DNA of 64,000 bases. Source: Nitrospira sp. (lineage in GTDB: Bacteria; Nitrospirota; Nitrospiria; Nitrospirales; Nitrospiraceae). Positions 53,319 to 61,919 of the stretch are shown here, in pieces. Positions within the stretch are counted from its first letter, which is position 1; the number at the start of each line of letters is the position of its first letter. Made by a program: the position numbers and the translations under genes. The DNA lies in the NCBI GenBank assembly GCA_029194675.1, contig JARFXP010000001.1, positions 1,604,501-1,668,500 on the forward strand, in the 5' to 3' direction. The notes under the pieces are model-generated. The model ran no database searches, had not been told where the DNA came from, and worked only from the letters and a program-made list of their open reading frames with translations.

Positions 53319-54314
53319 CTAATGACTTGCTGGAACAAATTGACTTGAAAGCACACGACGATGGCCTGGGCGGAACTTCAGACTGCGGACCGTCAGAACA
53401 GGGCATGATGATCTGCGCAGGACGGATTCCGCGACACTGCCGAATAATGTATGCGACAAGCCGCGGCGACCATGAGTCCCCATGATAATCAAATCAACCA
53501 ACTGAGATCGAGCCGCATCGAGGATAGAATCGGCCGCCAGCCCGCCGGAAATGACGAAATCCGACCGGACGCCGACCGAGGTGAGTGCCGATGCAAGCTT
53601 GGACAGCCGCTTGGTCAGTTCTGTCCGAACCTGTTCCCGCTTCGTCACCCGAGGGAGCGTGAAATCTAATCCGTACGACACCGGCTCCAGTACATGAACC
53701 AGTGTGAGGGAAGCCTGTGATCGTTGGGCAGCCAATGCCCCATACTCCAGTGCGTCGAGTGAACAATCTGAAAAATCGACCGGCACGAGCATTCGCTTCG
53801 GTGGGCTGTTCGGCATTTCGGTGTTCGAACTTCCATCCGCCCGTTGTTTTACCATGGAAACAGTCAAAACGGGACAGGGCGCCATCCGAACGATTCGCTC
53901 GGCCGTACTTCCCAGCAGGATGTGTTCGAGACCGGTCTTCCCTCTCGTTCCGACCACAATCAATTCGGCCTCTTGGGTTTGCGCGATGGCCGACACTTCC
54001 GCACTCGGGATTCCTGTTGCAACATACGATTGTACAGGAATCCCGAGCGCGACCACCCGCGCCTTGAGATCCGTTAATTTCGTCGTGGCGTCTTTCATCA
54101 ATTCATCCAGGTACAGTCGATTCACGGTGTAGTCCGGGTCCATCCCAGGAGGAAATTCCAGGACGCTCATCACAGTCAAAGAGGCTCCCCATGTCTGAGC
54201 CAGCCCACAAGCATAGGCTTCCGCTGCCGCCGATCCATGCGATCCGTCGGTCGCAAGGAGAATTCTCGGTCCTCCTGCAGGCACACTCACACTGCCTCCG
54301 CACTCCGCCGCCAC
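53319..54314 (-). CDS. Two-domain universal stress protein
   Basis: A 331-aa protein with two UspA domains: RILLATDGSHGSAAAEAYAC and GTRGKTGLEHILLGSTAERI; then RMLVPVDFSDCSLDALEYGA and GTHGRRGLSHTLFGSVAES. GTG 54314 is taken as start with GGAGG upstream. ATP binding likely. It lies 14 bp from the DUF2934 gene. Confidence 0.9.
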   Translation of the reverse strand: MAAECGGSVSVPAGGPRILLATDGSHGSAAAEAYACGLAQTWGASLTVMSVLEFPPGMDPDYTVNRLYLDELMKDATTKLTDLKARVVALGIPVQSYVATGIPSAEVSAIAQTQEAELIVVGTRGKTGLEHILLGSTAERIVRMAPCPVLTVSMVKQRADGSSNTEMPNSPPKRMLVPVDFSDCSLDALEYGALAAQRSQASLTLVHVLEPVSYGLDFTLPRVTKREQVRTELTKRLSKLASALTSVGVRSDFVISGGLAADSILDAARSQLVDLIIMGTHGRRGLSHTLFGSVAESVLRRSSCPVLTVRSLKFRPGHRRVLSSQFVPASH

Positions 54315-54368
54315 TGCACCCGAGTTCCTCCAATCGTCATGGTCTCCTCCATCTGTGCGTTCTGTTCG

Positions 54369-54872
54369 TTAGCCGGTCGATGTGTGTTGTGGGGCGGATG
54401 TGGCAAGCGGTACGGTCAGTACGGGGCAGCCCGCCGTGCGAACGACTTTCTCCGCCGTACTGCCGAAGAAAATCTTGTCCACACTGCCGGACCGGCCGCC
54501 GTAGCTCCCCATCACCACGAGATCAATATTCCCCGTGCGCGCAACTTTGGCGATCTCAACGAACGGCGCCCCCTCCACGATCTGGCGTGTGATCTTCACA
54601 TCGGCGGCTGCTTTCGACTCCAACAATTGCCTTACTTTTAGACGGGCATGATGGCGCAAGCGGCGCCGCTGTGGCGCGGCATCGGAGGGAACGGCCAGCA
54701 AACCCAACCGATTGAACGCGGCAAGGGCGCTGGTGTCGATCACGTGCAGAACGAGCAGCGTCGCTCCACTCAGCCGGGCGACCTGACAGGCAACCCGGAA
54801 TGCCTCATCCGAGCAGGGAGAGAAATCCACTGGAACCAGGATGGCCTTGAAGAGATCAGCATCCCGTTCCAT
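54369..54872 (-). CDS. Single-domain universal stress protein
   Basis: A ~167-aa protein from ATG 54872 (GGAGG before it), starting AILVPVDFSPCSDEAFRVAC and ending with GSYGGRSGSVDKIFFGSTAE. Single UspA domain. The C-terminus has a Ser/Thr/Gln tail. Confidence 0.9.
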   Translation of the reverse strand: MERDADLFKAILVPVDFSPCSDEAFRVACQVARLSGATLLVLHVIDTSALAAFNRLGLLAVPSDAAPQRRRLRHHARLKVRQLLESKAAADVKITRQIVEGAPFVEIAKVARTGNIDLVVMGSYGGRSGSVDKIFFGSTAEKVVRTAGCPVLTVPLATSAPQHTSTG

Positions 54873-55025
54873 GAGCGATCCTCCTGACCAGAATTTGAGC
54901 AAGGGCAATGCCACGCACGATGAGCTTTCTGCGATAGATACGCGTTTGAAGGAATCACGGATTTGCAGTTGTTCCTTTCGTATTCGGCCACTGACCATGG
55001 AGTCGTCTCCGTATGCAGGGGCTCT

Positions 55026-55057
55026 CTGCTACAGCAGTCACTCACTCCCTGTAGCAG
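55026..55057. repeat. Perfect 9-bp inverted repeat
   Basis: CTGCTACAG (55026-55034) and CTGTAGCAG (55049-55057), 14-nt loop, in the intergenic region between divergent Usp genes. Confidence 0.6.
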
Positions 55058-55071
55058 AAGGCACCATACCA

Positions 55072-55163
55072 GGTGAGAGGTAAAACGTGAACTGTAAGGC
55101 GTAAAACGGTTCGCCTCGCAACTGCTTCCAATTCCTTTCACATCTCACGTTTCACCTCTCACC
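55072..55163. repeat. Inverted repeat with 19-bp arms
   Basis: GGTGAGAGGTAAAACGTGA (55072-55090) is inverted at 55145-55163 with one mismatch. The 54-nt interior has no gene. It resembles interspersed GTGA-rich palindromic repeats and could be a miniature element or a shared regulatory site for the two divergent Usp genes. Confidence 0.65.
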
Positions 55164-55296
55164 CCGGGGCGGCATTGGACTTGCTGGGCATTCTCTCTAG
55201 GAAAGGTGAAATCGTATGACTGGCGCCTGCCATGGTGGATGGTCGACAGCTTCATTGCCTGAATGACTCATAGACCCACAGTTTGAGGGTGACGCC

Positions 55297-56163
55297 ATGA
55301 AAATTTTGCTCACTGTCGACGGTTCTGATCATTCATATGAGGCGGTCCGGTCCCTTAAGTACCTGTCTCGCGCCGAGGAACTGCACATCGTGCATGTGCT
55401 CGATATCCATAGCCCGGCTTATCCCATGATGATGCCGGAAGTGGCGCAGGAACTGTACGAGACGGTTGAGCGAACCATGCGCGACGATGGGACTCGCTTA
55501 TTGGATCGCATTGTGTCGTTGCTCCCATTGGATGTCGGACCGGTCACAAAGCATTTGGTCGTCGGATCTCCAGCGGATCAGATCGTGGCCTTGGCAGAAC
55601 AACTCAAGGTCGGGCTGATTCTCTTGGGTACCCGAGGGCTTGGACCGATCAAGGAACGGCTCATCGGAAGCGTCTCCCATCGAGTGCTGACCTTCGGGCC
55701 TGGTGTGAAACTGATTCTTCCCGGTCCCTTGAAAACGCTTCATGACATATTGCTTCCCTTACAAGGAACCTATGATGCAGACCAGGCCCTTGCCTTCCTT
55801 CAACAGAAACCCTTTCGTGATCCCCCCACGATTACTCTGTTCACCGTCATCCCCCACACCAGACCTCCCTGGCCGGTGGACGCGGTGTCAGTCGAGCAGA
55901 TGGAAACCCACGCCCTCGGCAAGGCGAAGGACTTCCTCGAGGAAATAGCCGCCAAGCTCAAACCATCATATGGCTACCAAACCCGCATCGCGACCATGTT
56001 GGGCACTCCGGTTGATGGAATTCTTCAGGAAGCCAAGGTCCTGAATCCAGACCTTATTCTCATGGGATCCCGGGGGCGCCACGGCCTCACCCGCATGGTA
56101 CTCGGCAGTGTTTCACACGCTCTGTTGCACCAGGGAACCTATCCCCTCATGATTTTTGGCTGA
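55297..56163 (+). CDS. Two-domain universal stress protein
   Basis: A 288-aa protein with two UspA domains: KILLTVDGSDHSYEAV, GTRGLGPIKERLIGSVSHRV, and GSRGRHGLTRMVLGSVSHAL. The second domain is more degenerate at its N-terminus. Divergent from the single-domain Usp; followed by the zinc ribbon gene 19 bp later. Confidence 0.9.
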   Translation: MKILLTVDGSDHSYEAVRSLKYLSRAEELHIVHVLDIHSPAYPMMMPEVAQELYETVERTMRDDGTRLLDRIVSLLPLDVGPVTKHLVVGSPADQIVALAEQLKVGLILLGTRGLGPIKERLIGSVSHRVLTFGPGVKLILPGPLKTLHDILLPLQGTYDADQALAFLQQKPFRDPPTITLFTVIPHTRPPWPVDAVSVEQMETHALGKAKDFLEEIAAKLKPSYGYQTRIATMLGTPVDGILQEAKVLNPDLILMGSRGRHGLTRMVLGSVSHALLHQGTYPLMIFG

Positions 56164-56182
56164 TTATCGAAAGGGGTGTACC

Positions 56183-56347
56183 ATGCCGATGTACGACTAT
56201 AAGTGTCTTGATTGCGGAAAAGAATCGTTGATTGTGGTGACCTTGAAGGAGCATGAAGCTGGGATGGTGATATGCCCCGCGTGCGGCAGCAAAAGACTGC
56301 AGCAACTCTTCAGCCCGTTTATCGCTCACACCACAAAGAAGAGTTAG
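56183..56347 (+). CDS. FmdB-family zinc-ribbon protein
   Basis: A 54-aa protein with MPMYDYKCLDCGKESLIVV and ICPACGSKRLQQLF, the CxxC...CxxC zinc ribbon of FmdB/regulatory proteins. It overlaps the start region of the cytochrome gene by close spacing (4 bp), suggesting one operon. Confidence 0.85.
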   Translation: MPMYDYKCLDCGKESLIVVTLKEHEAGMVICPACGSKRLQQLFSPFIAHTTKKS

Positions 56348-56351
56348 CACC

Positions 56352-56744
56352 ATGCTTGCAGCCACGTGGCAGTCCATACCATTTCGGCTCCTTGCAGCCG
56401 GGCTCTTCGGGATTTTGATTGCAAGCGGGCCGTGGAGATTTTCACTCTACGCCCAGGACTATCCTCCTGACCGTGCACGCGGGAAAGACGTGTACGAGCG
56501 GCATTGTCAAAGCTGCCATGGACCAAGCGGGCGAGGCGATGGACCTGCCGCCGCTTCGTTGAACGTCTCCCCGACCAATTTTCAGCGGTTCCAATCGTTC
56601 CTGAAATCCGATGAGGAGTTACTGCGGACCATCGAGCACGGCGTCGTCTTCAGTCCGATGCATTCATGGCGCGGCCAGCTCACCGACGGAGAAATGCAAG
56701 ACGTCGTGACGTATATTCGCTTATTGTCGCAACAGACACGATGA
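56352..56744 (+). CDS. Small c-type cytochrome
   Basis: A 130-aa protein with an N-terminal signal/anchor (LLAAGLFGILIASG) and one heme motif CQSCHGPSGRG. The methionine ligand lies in FSPMHSWRG. A class I-like cytochrome c in the periplasm. Partner not identified. Confidence 0.88.
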   Translation: MLAATWQSIPFRLLAAGLFGILIASGPWRFSLYAQDYPPDRARGKDVYERHCQSCHGPSGRGDGPAAASLNVSPTNFQRFQSFLKSDEELLRTIEHGVVFSPMHSWRGQLTDGEMQDVVTYIRLLSQQTR

Positions 56745-56792
56745 CGGAGCCATGCCTTCAGTCTATAGAACGTCGGATTGCCCGACTTCGTG

Positions 56793-57383
56793 ATGACCCC
56801 CATGATTGCGCTCACACCCTATGATGCGTTGCTCCTCGCCGATATCCAGAATGATTTTCTACCGGGAGGGAGGCTGGGGATCAGCGAGGGCGATACCATC
56901 ATTCCGATTCTATTGAACTATGTTCGCCTCTTTCAGGCCCACAGCCTGCCGATTTTTCTGACGCGTGATTGGCACCCGCCCAACCATTGCTCGTTCAAGC
57001 CCCAAGGAGGTCCGTGGCCTGTGCATTGTGTCGCCGGGTCACCCGGGTCTCTGCCTCCGTCGTCGTTTTCGACTCCCTCATCCGCCGTCATCATTTACAA
57101 GGCCGTCGACCGAGAACAAGAAGCCTATTCAGCTTTCCACCACACCGCTCTGGATCGTCATCTACAGGGCTTGACTGTGCATCGTCTCTTCATCGGAGGA
57201 TTGGCGACCGAATATTGTGTACTGTATTCGGTCAAGGACGCTAGGATGCGAGGCTATGACGTCTGTTTGTTGGTAGACGGCATCAAGGCGGTCAATCTTC
57301 AGCCCGACGATGGTCGCCGTGCCGAAGAGGAAATGAGCCGCCTGGGAGCCGCCCCTGTTCGATGGGAGATGCTGGGAACATGA
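56793..57383 (+). CDS. pncA: Isochorismatase-family nicotinamidase
   Basis: A ~196-aa hydrolase (ATG 56793 or 56802) converting nicotinamide to nicotinate. Catalytic Asp in ADIQNDFLPGG, metal site RDWHPPNH, catalytic Cys in GGLATEYCVLYS. The Lys of the triad is likely in IYKAVDRE. pncB follows with a four-base overlap, supporting the assignment. Confidence 0.85.
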   Translation: MTPMIALTPYDALLLADIQNDFLPGGRLGISEGDTIIPILLNYVRLFQAHSLPIFLTRDWHPPNHCSFKPQGGPWPVHCVAGSPGSLPPSSFSTPSSAVIIYKAVDREQEAYSAFHHTALDRHLQGLTVHRLFIGGLATEYCVLYSVKDARMRGYDVCLLVDGIKAVNLQPDDGRRAEEEMSRLGAAPVRWEMLGT

Positions 57384-58714
57384 ATCCTTCGGCCAGCTCC
57401 CTGCTGACGGATCTGTATGAGCTCACGATGGCCCAGACCTACCTGGAACAAGGGATGGATGAACCGGCCGTGTTCGAATTTTTTGTCCGCAAGCTGCCCG
57501 CCTCTCGGAACTTCTTAGTCGCAGCCGGCCTCGAACAGGTGCTGGACTATCTCTTTGAGTTGCGCTTTTCTCGGGAAGAAATGGCCTGGCTGGATCAATC
57601 GGGGCAGTTCAGTTCGCAGCTCCTTTACTATTTGGAAACGCTGCGGTTCACCGGGGATGTGGAGGCAATGCCCGAAGGAACGATTTTCTTTCCTCACGAA
57701 CCGATCCTCCGAATCGTGGCATCGCTTCCTCAAGCCCAGCTCGTGGAAAGCCGCGTGATGAACCTCTTGAACTTTCAGACCATGGTGGCCTCCAAAGCAG
57801 CGCGTTCGGTGCTGGTGGCGGCGCGAAAGCCGCTCATCGATTTTGGGCTTCGCCGTGCGCACGGTGCCGAAGCCGGTCTCCTTGCTGCGCGAGCGAGCTA
57901 TCTGGCCGGCTTCGCAGGAACCGCAACTGTGCTGGCCGGCATGGCTTATGGAATTCCTCTGTACGGCACGATGGCCCACGCCTTCGTGCAAGCCCACGAA
58001 GATGAAATCGTTGCCTTTGAACATTTCGCCGAGGCCCAACCGGAGAACGTCGTCCTCTTGATCGACACCTACGACACGGAAGCGGCCGCCGCCAAAGTCG
58101 TCTCGTTGGCCGGGAAACTGAAAGCCAACGGCATCACTGTCAAGGGAGTACGGTTAGACAGCGGAGATCTCGCTGACCATGCTCGAAAGGTTCGACACAT
58201 TCTCGATGAAGGAGGTTTGCCTCGCGCACAGATTCTTGCCAGCGGCAACCTTGACGAATATCGTGTGAAAGCCCTGGTCGAGAGCGGCACCCCGATCGCC
58301 AGTTTCGCAGTCGGCACCGCCATAACGACATCATCCGACGCACCTTCGTTGGACAGCGCCTATAAACTCCAAGAGTATGCCGGCAGGCCCTGCCGCAAGC
58401 GATCGGAAGGCAAGGCCACTTGGCCCGGCCGCAAACAAGTCTATCGGTACCTTGCGGACGACGGGCGTTTGGACCACGATATCGTCACGACGCACGACGA
58501 TCAATTGCCTGGGGAACCGCTGCTCCAACTTGTCATGAAGAATGGCCGCCGCCTTGCTCACCCGCCCGGCTTGGCCGAGCTGCGGCGCCATGCGGCTGCG
58601 CGGTTGGAACAACTTCCCGAACCACTGCGAGCGCTTGAGACGGTGCCGGCCTATGACGTTCGGATTTCTCCGGCTTTACAAAGCCTAGCCCAGACAGTCG
58701 ACCGAGGACTCTAA
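57380..58714 (+). CDS. pncB: Nicotinate phosphoribosyltransferase
   Basis: A 444-aa enzyme (ATG 57380 overlapping pncA's TGA) that makes nicotinate mononucleotide for NAD salvage. LTDLYELTMAQTYL near the start, DFGLRRAHG, VRLDSGDLA and ILASGNLDEY are NaPRTase motifs. The pncA-pncB pair forms a complete nicotinamide salvage step. Confidence 0.94.
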   Translation: MNPSASSLLTDLYELTMAQTYLEQGMDEPAVFEFFVRKLPASRNFLVAAGLEQVLDYLFELRFSREEMAWLDQSGQFSSQLLYYLETLRFTGDVEAMPEGTIFFPHEPILRIVASLPQAQLVESRVMNLLNFQTMVASKAARSVLVAARKPLIDFGLRRAHGAEAGLLAARASYLAGFAGTATVLAGMAYGIPLYGTMAHAFVQAHEDEIVAFEHFAEAQPENVVLLIDTYDTEAAAAKVVSLAGKLKANGITVKGVRLDSGDLADHARKVRHILDEGGLPRAQILASGNLDEYRVKALVESGTPIASFAVGTAITTSSDAPSLDSAYKLQEYAGRPCRKRSEGKATWPGRKQVYRYLADDGRLDHDIVTTHDDQLPGEPLLQLVMKNGRRLAHPPGLAELRRHAAARLEQLPEPLRALETVPAYDVRISPALQSLAQTVDRGL

Positions 58715-58731
58715 TTCCTAGGGGACATAAG

Positions 58732-60177
58732 ATGAAGCTCTTCTCCATACCGACCACCTTTGTCGGAATCATCATCCTCATCGGACTCGACGCTACATGG
58801 GCCGGGGCGGCCGGCACATCAGCTTCCCAAGCGACGTCGCCCGAGTTTTCTATGTGCAAGAGCCCTTATAAGAAAAAGCCTGTCCCGGCCAAAACACTGG
58901 AGGCTCTCGTGCGGTCGCATGAACGATGGGTGGAGTATCGAGGCAACCCGGATGCCAAGCGCGCTGAGCTCTGTCAAGCAGATCTGAGTCGGGCAGCACT
59001 CGCGGGAGCGAATCTCGAACGGGCCGATCTGGAAGGCACAGTCCTACGTCAGGCGAAGTTGACCCAGGTCAATCTGGTTCAAGCCAGCCTCGTTGGAGCT
59101 GACCTTACCAAATCCGTCCTCATAGACTCTAATCTCTCCGGAGCAGATCTGCGCCATGCCCGGCTCACCGGCGCGAATCTTTCCCGCGCGGTCGGTGATG
59201 AAGCCGCTCTCTTCGGCGCCGTCCTGATCGACGCCAAGTTGAATGGCGCCTCCTTTGAGCGGGCACAGTTGCAAGGCGCCGATCTCACCTCTGCCGATTT
59301 GACCGACAGCAACTTCGTCGAGGCGCATTTTTACGGGGCTACCCTGAAAGGTGCGGTCCTGATAAATGCTGACCTAACAAGCGCCGACCTGCGTCGCACC
59401 ATCCTGACCAACGCGAATTTCTCTCGTGCCAACCTTCAGGGCACACTACTGGACCGCGCGCACCTGGAGGCCGCCCGTCTGATTGAAGCCGACTTGGAAA
59501 GCGCCTATCTGGACGAAACGAATTTGCGCAATGCAAGTCTTAAGAAAGCGATTCTTCGCGGCGCTGATCTCCGGTATGCCGACTTAACCAGCGCAGATCT
59601 GCATGACGCCGACCTGGAAGGAGCCAACCTGGAAGAGGCCGCTCTAGGCACTGTGGATTTGCACTCGGCGAATCTCCGGATGGCTATTCTTTATCATGCC
59701 GTCCTCGATGAAGCCGATTTCCTGGACGCTAATCTCAACCGCGCGGTCCTCATCGGGGCCAAGGGATTGCACGCCACCTTCATGAACGCTGATCTGAGCG
59801 AAATGTACGCTCCGAAATCTTCTTTCACTCATGCACGATTCAACAGGGCCAATCTGGAATCGTCGAATTTCGTCGGTGCGGACCTTCGCGGGTCGAACTT
59901 CGGCCATGCCGACATGACCCATGCCAATCTTCAAGAGACCAATCTTCAAGAGACCAATCTTCAGCATGCCTCCCTAGCCGGAGCCGATTTGAGCGGTGCT
60001 CGGCTGGAGTCAGCGAACTTGCATCGCACGAACTTCAAGGGCGCCATGCTCTCGTCGGTCATCGGCCTCACGCAGACACAGCTCAATGCCGCCTGCGTCG
60101 ATGACAAGACCACATTGCCGCCTGATCTCAGCCGTCCGGCTCCCTGCGGTGCTGTAAAGAAACGGACTAAGCCATGA
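58732..60177 (+). CDS. Exported pentapeptide-repeat protein
   Basis: A 481-aa protein with a signal peptide and about 70 tandem A(D/N)LXX units (for example ADLSRAALAGANLERADLEG) that form a right-handed quadrilateral beta helix. One Cys pair near the mature start. Function unknown; some relatives mimic DNA. A 3-nt/1-nt overlap with the next gene suggests coupling. Confidence 0.9.
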   Translation: MKLFSIPTTFVGIIILIGLDATWAGAAGTSASQATSPEFSMCKSPYKKKPVPAKTLEALVRSHERWVEYRGNPDAKRAELCQADLSRAALAGANLERADLEGTVLRQAKLTQVNLVQASLVGADLTKSVLIDSNLSGADLRHARLTGANLSRAVGDEAALFGAVLIDAKLNGASFERAQLQGADLTSADLTDSNFVEAHFYGATLKGAVLINADLTSADLRRTILTNANFSRANLQGTLLDRAHLEAARLIEADLESAYLDETNLRNASLKKAILRGADLRYADLTSADLHDADLEGANLEEAALGTVDLHSANLRMAILYHAVLDEADFLDANLNRAVLIGAKGLHATFMNADLSEMYAPKSSFTHARFNRANLESSNFVGADLRGSNFGHADMTHANLQETNLQETNLQHASLAGADLSGARLESANLHRTNFKGAMLSSVIGLTQTQLNAACVDDKTTLPPDLSRPAPCGAVKKRTKP

Positions 60178-60824
60178 CCGCCCCGCCTGAACACAATGTA
60201 AAGATCACAAAAGGGAAACTTGCTCTGGAGGGAATAGTAGGGCTTCCTGCCGGTCCGCGCGGCGTGATTGTCTTTGCGCACGGAAGCGGCAGTGGGCGGT
60301 TGAGCCCTCGCAATAATTTCGTCGCGTGCCATTTACAGCAAGACGGACTGGCCACATTGCTTCTGGATCTCTTAACCGAAGAGGAAGCGGAGGATCGGCG
60401 CAAAGTGTTCGATATCGACCTGCTGGCGGATCGACTGCTGTTGGCGAAAGCCTGGCTGGAAGAGGAGCCACGGACCAGGAATTTGGGGATCGGGTATTTC
60501 GGTGCCAGCACCGGCGCGGGAGCAGCATTGCAAGCTGCGGCGCGAGAGCCGTCGAACATCAAGGCCGTCGTATCGCGAGGAGGGCGACCGGACCTGGCTG
60601 AACCCTATCTACCGTCGGTCATTGCCCCGACATTGTTGATCGTGGGAGGCCATGATGAACCGGTCATTGCGATGAACCAGACGGCGTACGATTTGCTGAT
60701 CTGTGAAAAGAAATTGATCCTCGTTCCTGGCGCAACGCACCTCTTCGAAGAGACGGGAACCCTGGAGCAAGTGGCGGAACACGCAGGGAGATGGTTTCAG
60801 ACATATTTGCAGCAAGTCAGGTGA
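60174..60824 (+). CDS. Alpha/beta hydrolase (dienelactone hydrolase-like)
   Basis: A 216-aa hydrolase: oxyanion FAHGSGSG, nucleophile GASTGAG (Ser), acid in GGHDEPV (Asp) and His in GATHLFEE. Usually fused to a phosphoribosyltransferase in some relatives; here stand-alone. Starts within the pentapeptide gene stop (ATGA). Confidence 0.88.
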   Translation: MTAPPEHNVKITKGKLALEGIVGLPAGPRGVIVFAHGSGSGRLSPRNNFVACHLQQDGLATLLLDLLTEEEAEDRRKVFDIDLLADRLLLAKAWLEEEPRTRNLGIGYFGASTGAGAALQAAAREPSNIKAVVSRGGRPDLAEPYLPSVIAPTLLIVGGHDEPVIAMNQTAYDLLICEKKLILVPGATHLFEETGTLEQVAEHAGRWFQTYLQQVR

Positions 60825-60870
60825 CGACGAGAGGAGCCAACGTGCTTTTGGCCAGGGATGGGGAGATCCG

Positions 60871-61035
60871 TCAGGCAGAGCCCCGTTCCCATTCTCTGGC
60901 GCGTGCGGCGAAGGCGTCTTTGTACTTCGGCCAATCGTGCAACGTTGCAGGATCGAAGTCAGCGCCGTTCGGCCACACCAGCGTTTTCACCTCCGGATCC
61001 ACAGCCACTTGATTGAACAACTCAAGATCAAATCG
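60871..61035 (-). pseudogene. DUF2442-type C-terminal fragment
   Basis: Reads FNQVAVDPEVKTLVWPNGAD and then LHDWPKYKDAF, the DUF2442 pattern of small TA-associated proteins. The N-terminal part is missing and replaced by RM remnant sequence in another frame. Confidence 0.65.
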
Positions 61036-61331
61036 ATGACCTTCTCCTTGTAGTCCGCGAAGCGGTAGGTGTCGAACTTCTCGCGGATGGTCGGTTCTTT
61101 GGGTTTCTTTTCTTTGTACTGATCAAGAATCCGTTCGAGCGCAGAACGATTGCCGAGGGTATAGGTCCAGGCCTCTCGCGGAAAGCCGGAGAGCGTGGTT
61201 TCACTGTCGAGCACGATAGAACTGCCTTCTTTGTCCACCGTGAGCAGGGCCTTCGGGGCCACACCTACTCTATGCAGGATCTTTCGGCTAGCTGGTGCGT
61301 ACAGGCTACTGTGAGCAACTGGGTGTGTCAA
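61020..61331 (-). pseudogene. C-terminal fragment of a type ISP/III-like restriction-modification protein
   Basis: Reads SGFPREAWTYTLGNRSALER, then ILDQYKEKKPKEPTIREKFD and RFADYKEKVIDLI, typical of the end of large DNA methyltransferase/restriction proteins. No catalytic part remains. Confidence 0.6.
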
Positions 61332-61391
61332 CGCAGGGTTGGCTCGGGAAAGATAAGATTTGGGGCGAACCGGACCTGCCCCAAGGAGTAG

Positions 61392-61919
61392 TTAAGCAAA
61401 TCGCTCGTTGACCAGCTTCATAATCATCTCCGCTGCTTCATTGACCTTCACCTTCGTCGTATCGATCCTGACCTCCGGATTAAGCGGCGCTTCGTAGGGA
61501 TCTTGTAATCCTGGGACGGTCGATGATTCACCACGCTGGCCTCGTCGGTACGTCCCTTTGTAGTCGCGCTGCATGGCCACGTCCAATGGACAGTCCACTG
61601 CCACTTCGATGAACTTGGGAATGAGGCTTCGTGCAAAGTCTCGATGGGTTCGCTTATTGGCCGTCGCATCGAAGATGACCGTCACGCCATGAGCCACTAA
61701 CCTTGCCCCCATGAACGCCAGAGCGCGGTAAAAAAGCTCCCGCTCCGCCTGTGAATAGGTCGGGGTTGGCGTGAGGACTTGCCGGACCGCATCGGACTCC
61801 AGTACCTCGACCACACAGCCTATTCCTTCGAGTTGCGGTTTCAAAGCGGCAACGATGGTGCTCTTCCCCGAAGCGGGCAGGCCGGTGAGCCAGATGGCAA
61901 TGGAGCTGTGGTCACTCAT
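61392..61919 (-). CDS. Adenylylsulfate-kinase-like P-loop kinase (CysC family)
   Basis: A ~175-aa kinase. P-loop GLPASGKST; CysC-like VIFDATANKRTHRD and YKGTYRRGQRGESS, PGLQDPYEAPLNPEVRID. Where typical CysC has DGD before the N-R, this protein has ESDAVRQV, so the substrate may not be APS. ATG 61919 overlaps the previous stop by one base. Confidence 0.8.
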   Translation of the reverse strand: MSDHSSIAIWLTGLPASGKSTIVAALKPQLEGIGCVVEVLESDAVRQVLTPTPTYSQAERELFYRALAFMGARLVAHGVTVIFDATANKRTHRDFARSLIPKFIEVAVDCPLDVAMQRDYKGTYRRGQRGESSTVPGLQDPYEAPLNPEVRIDTTKVKVNEAAEMIMKLVNERFA

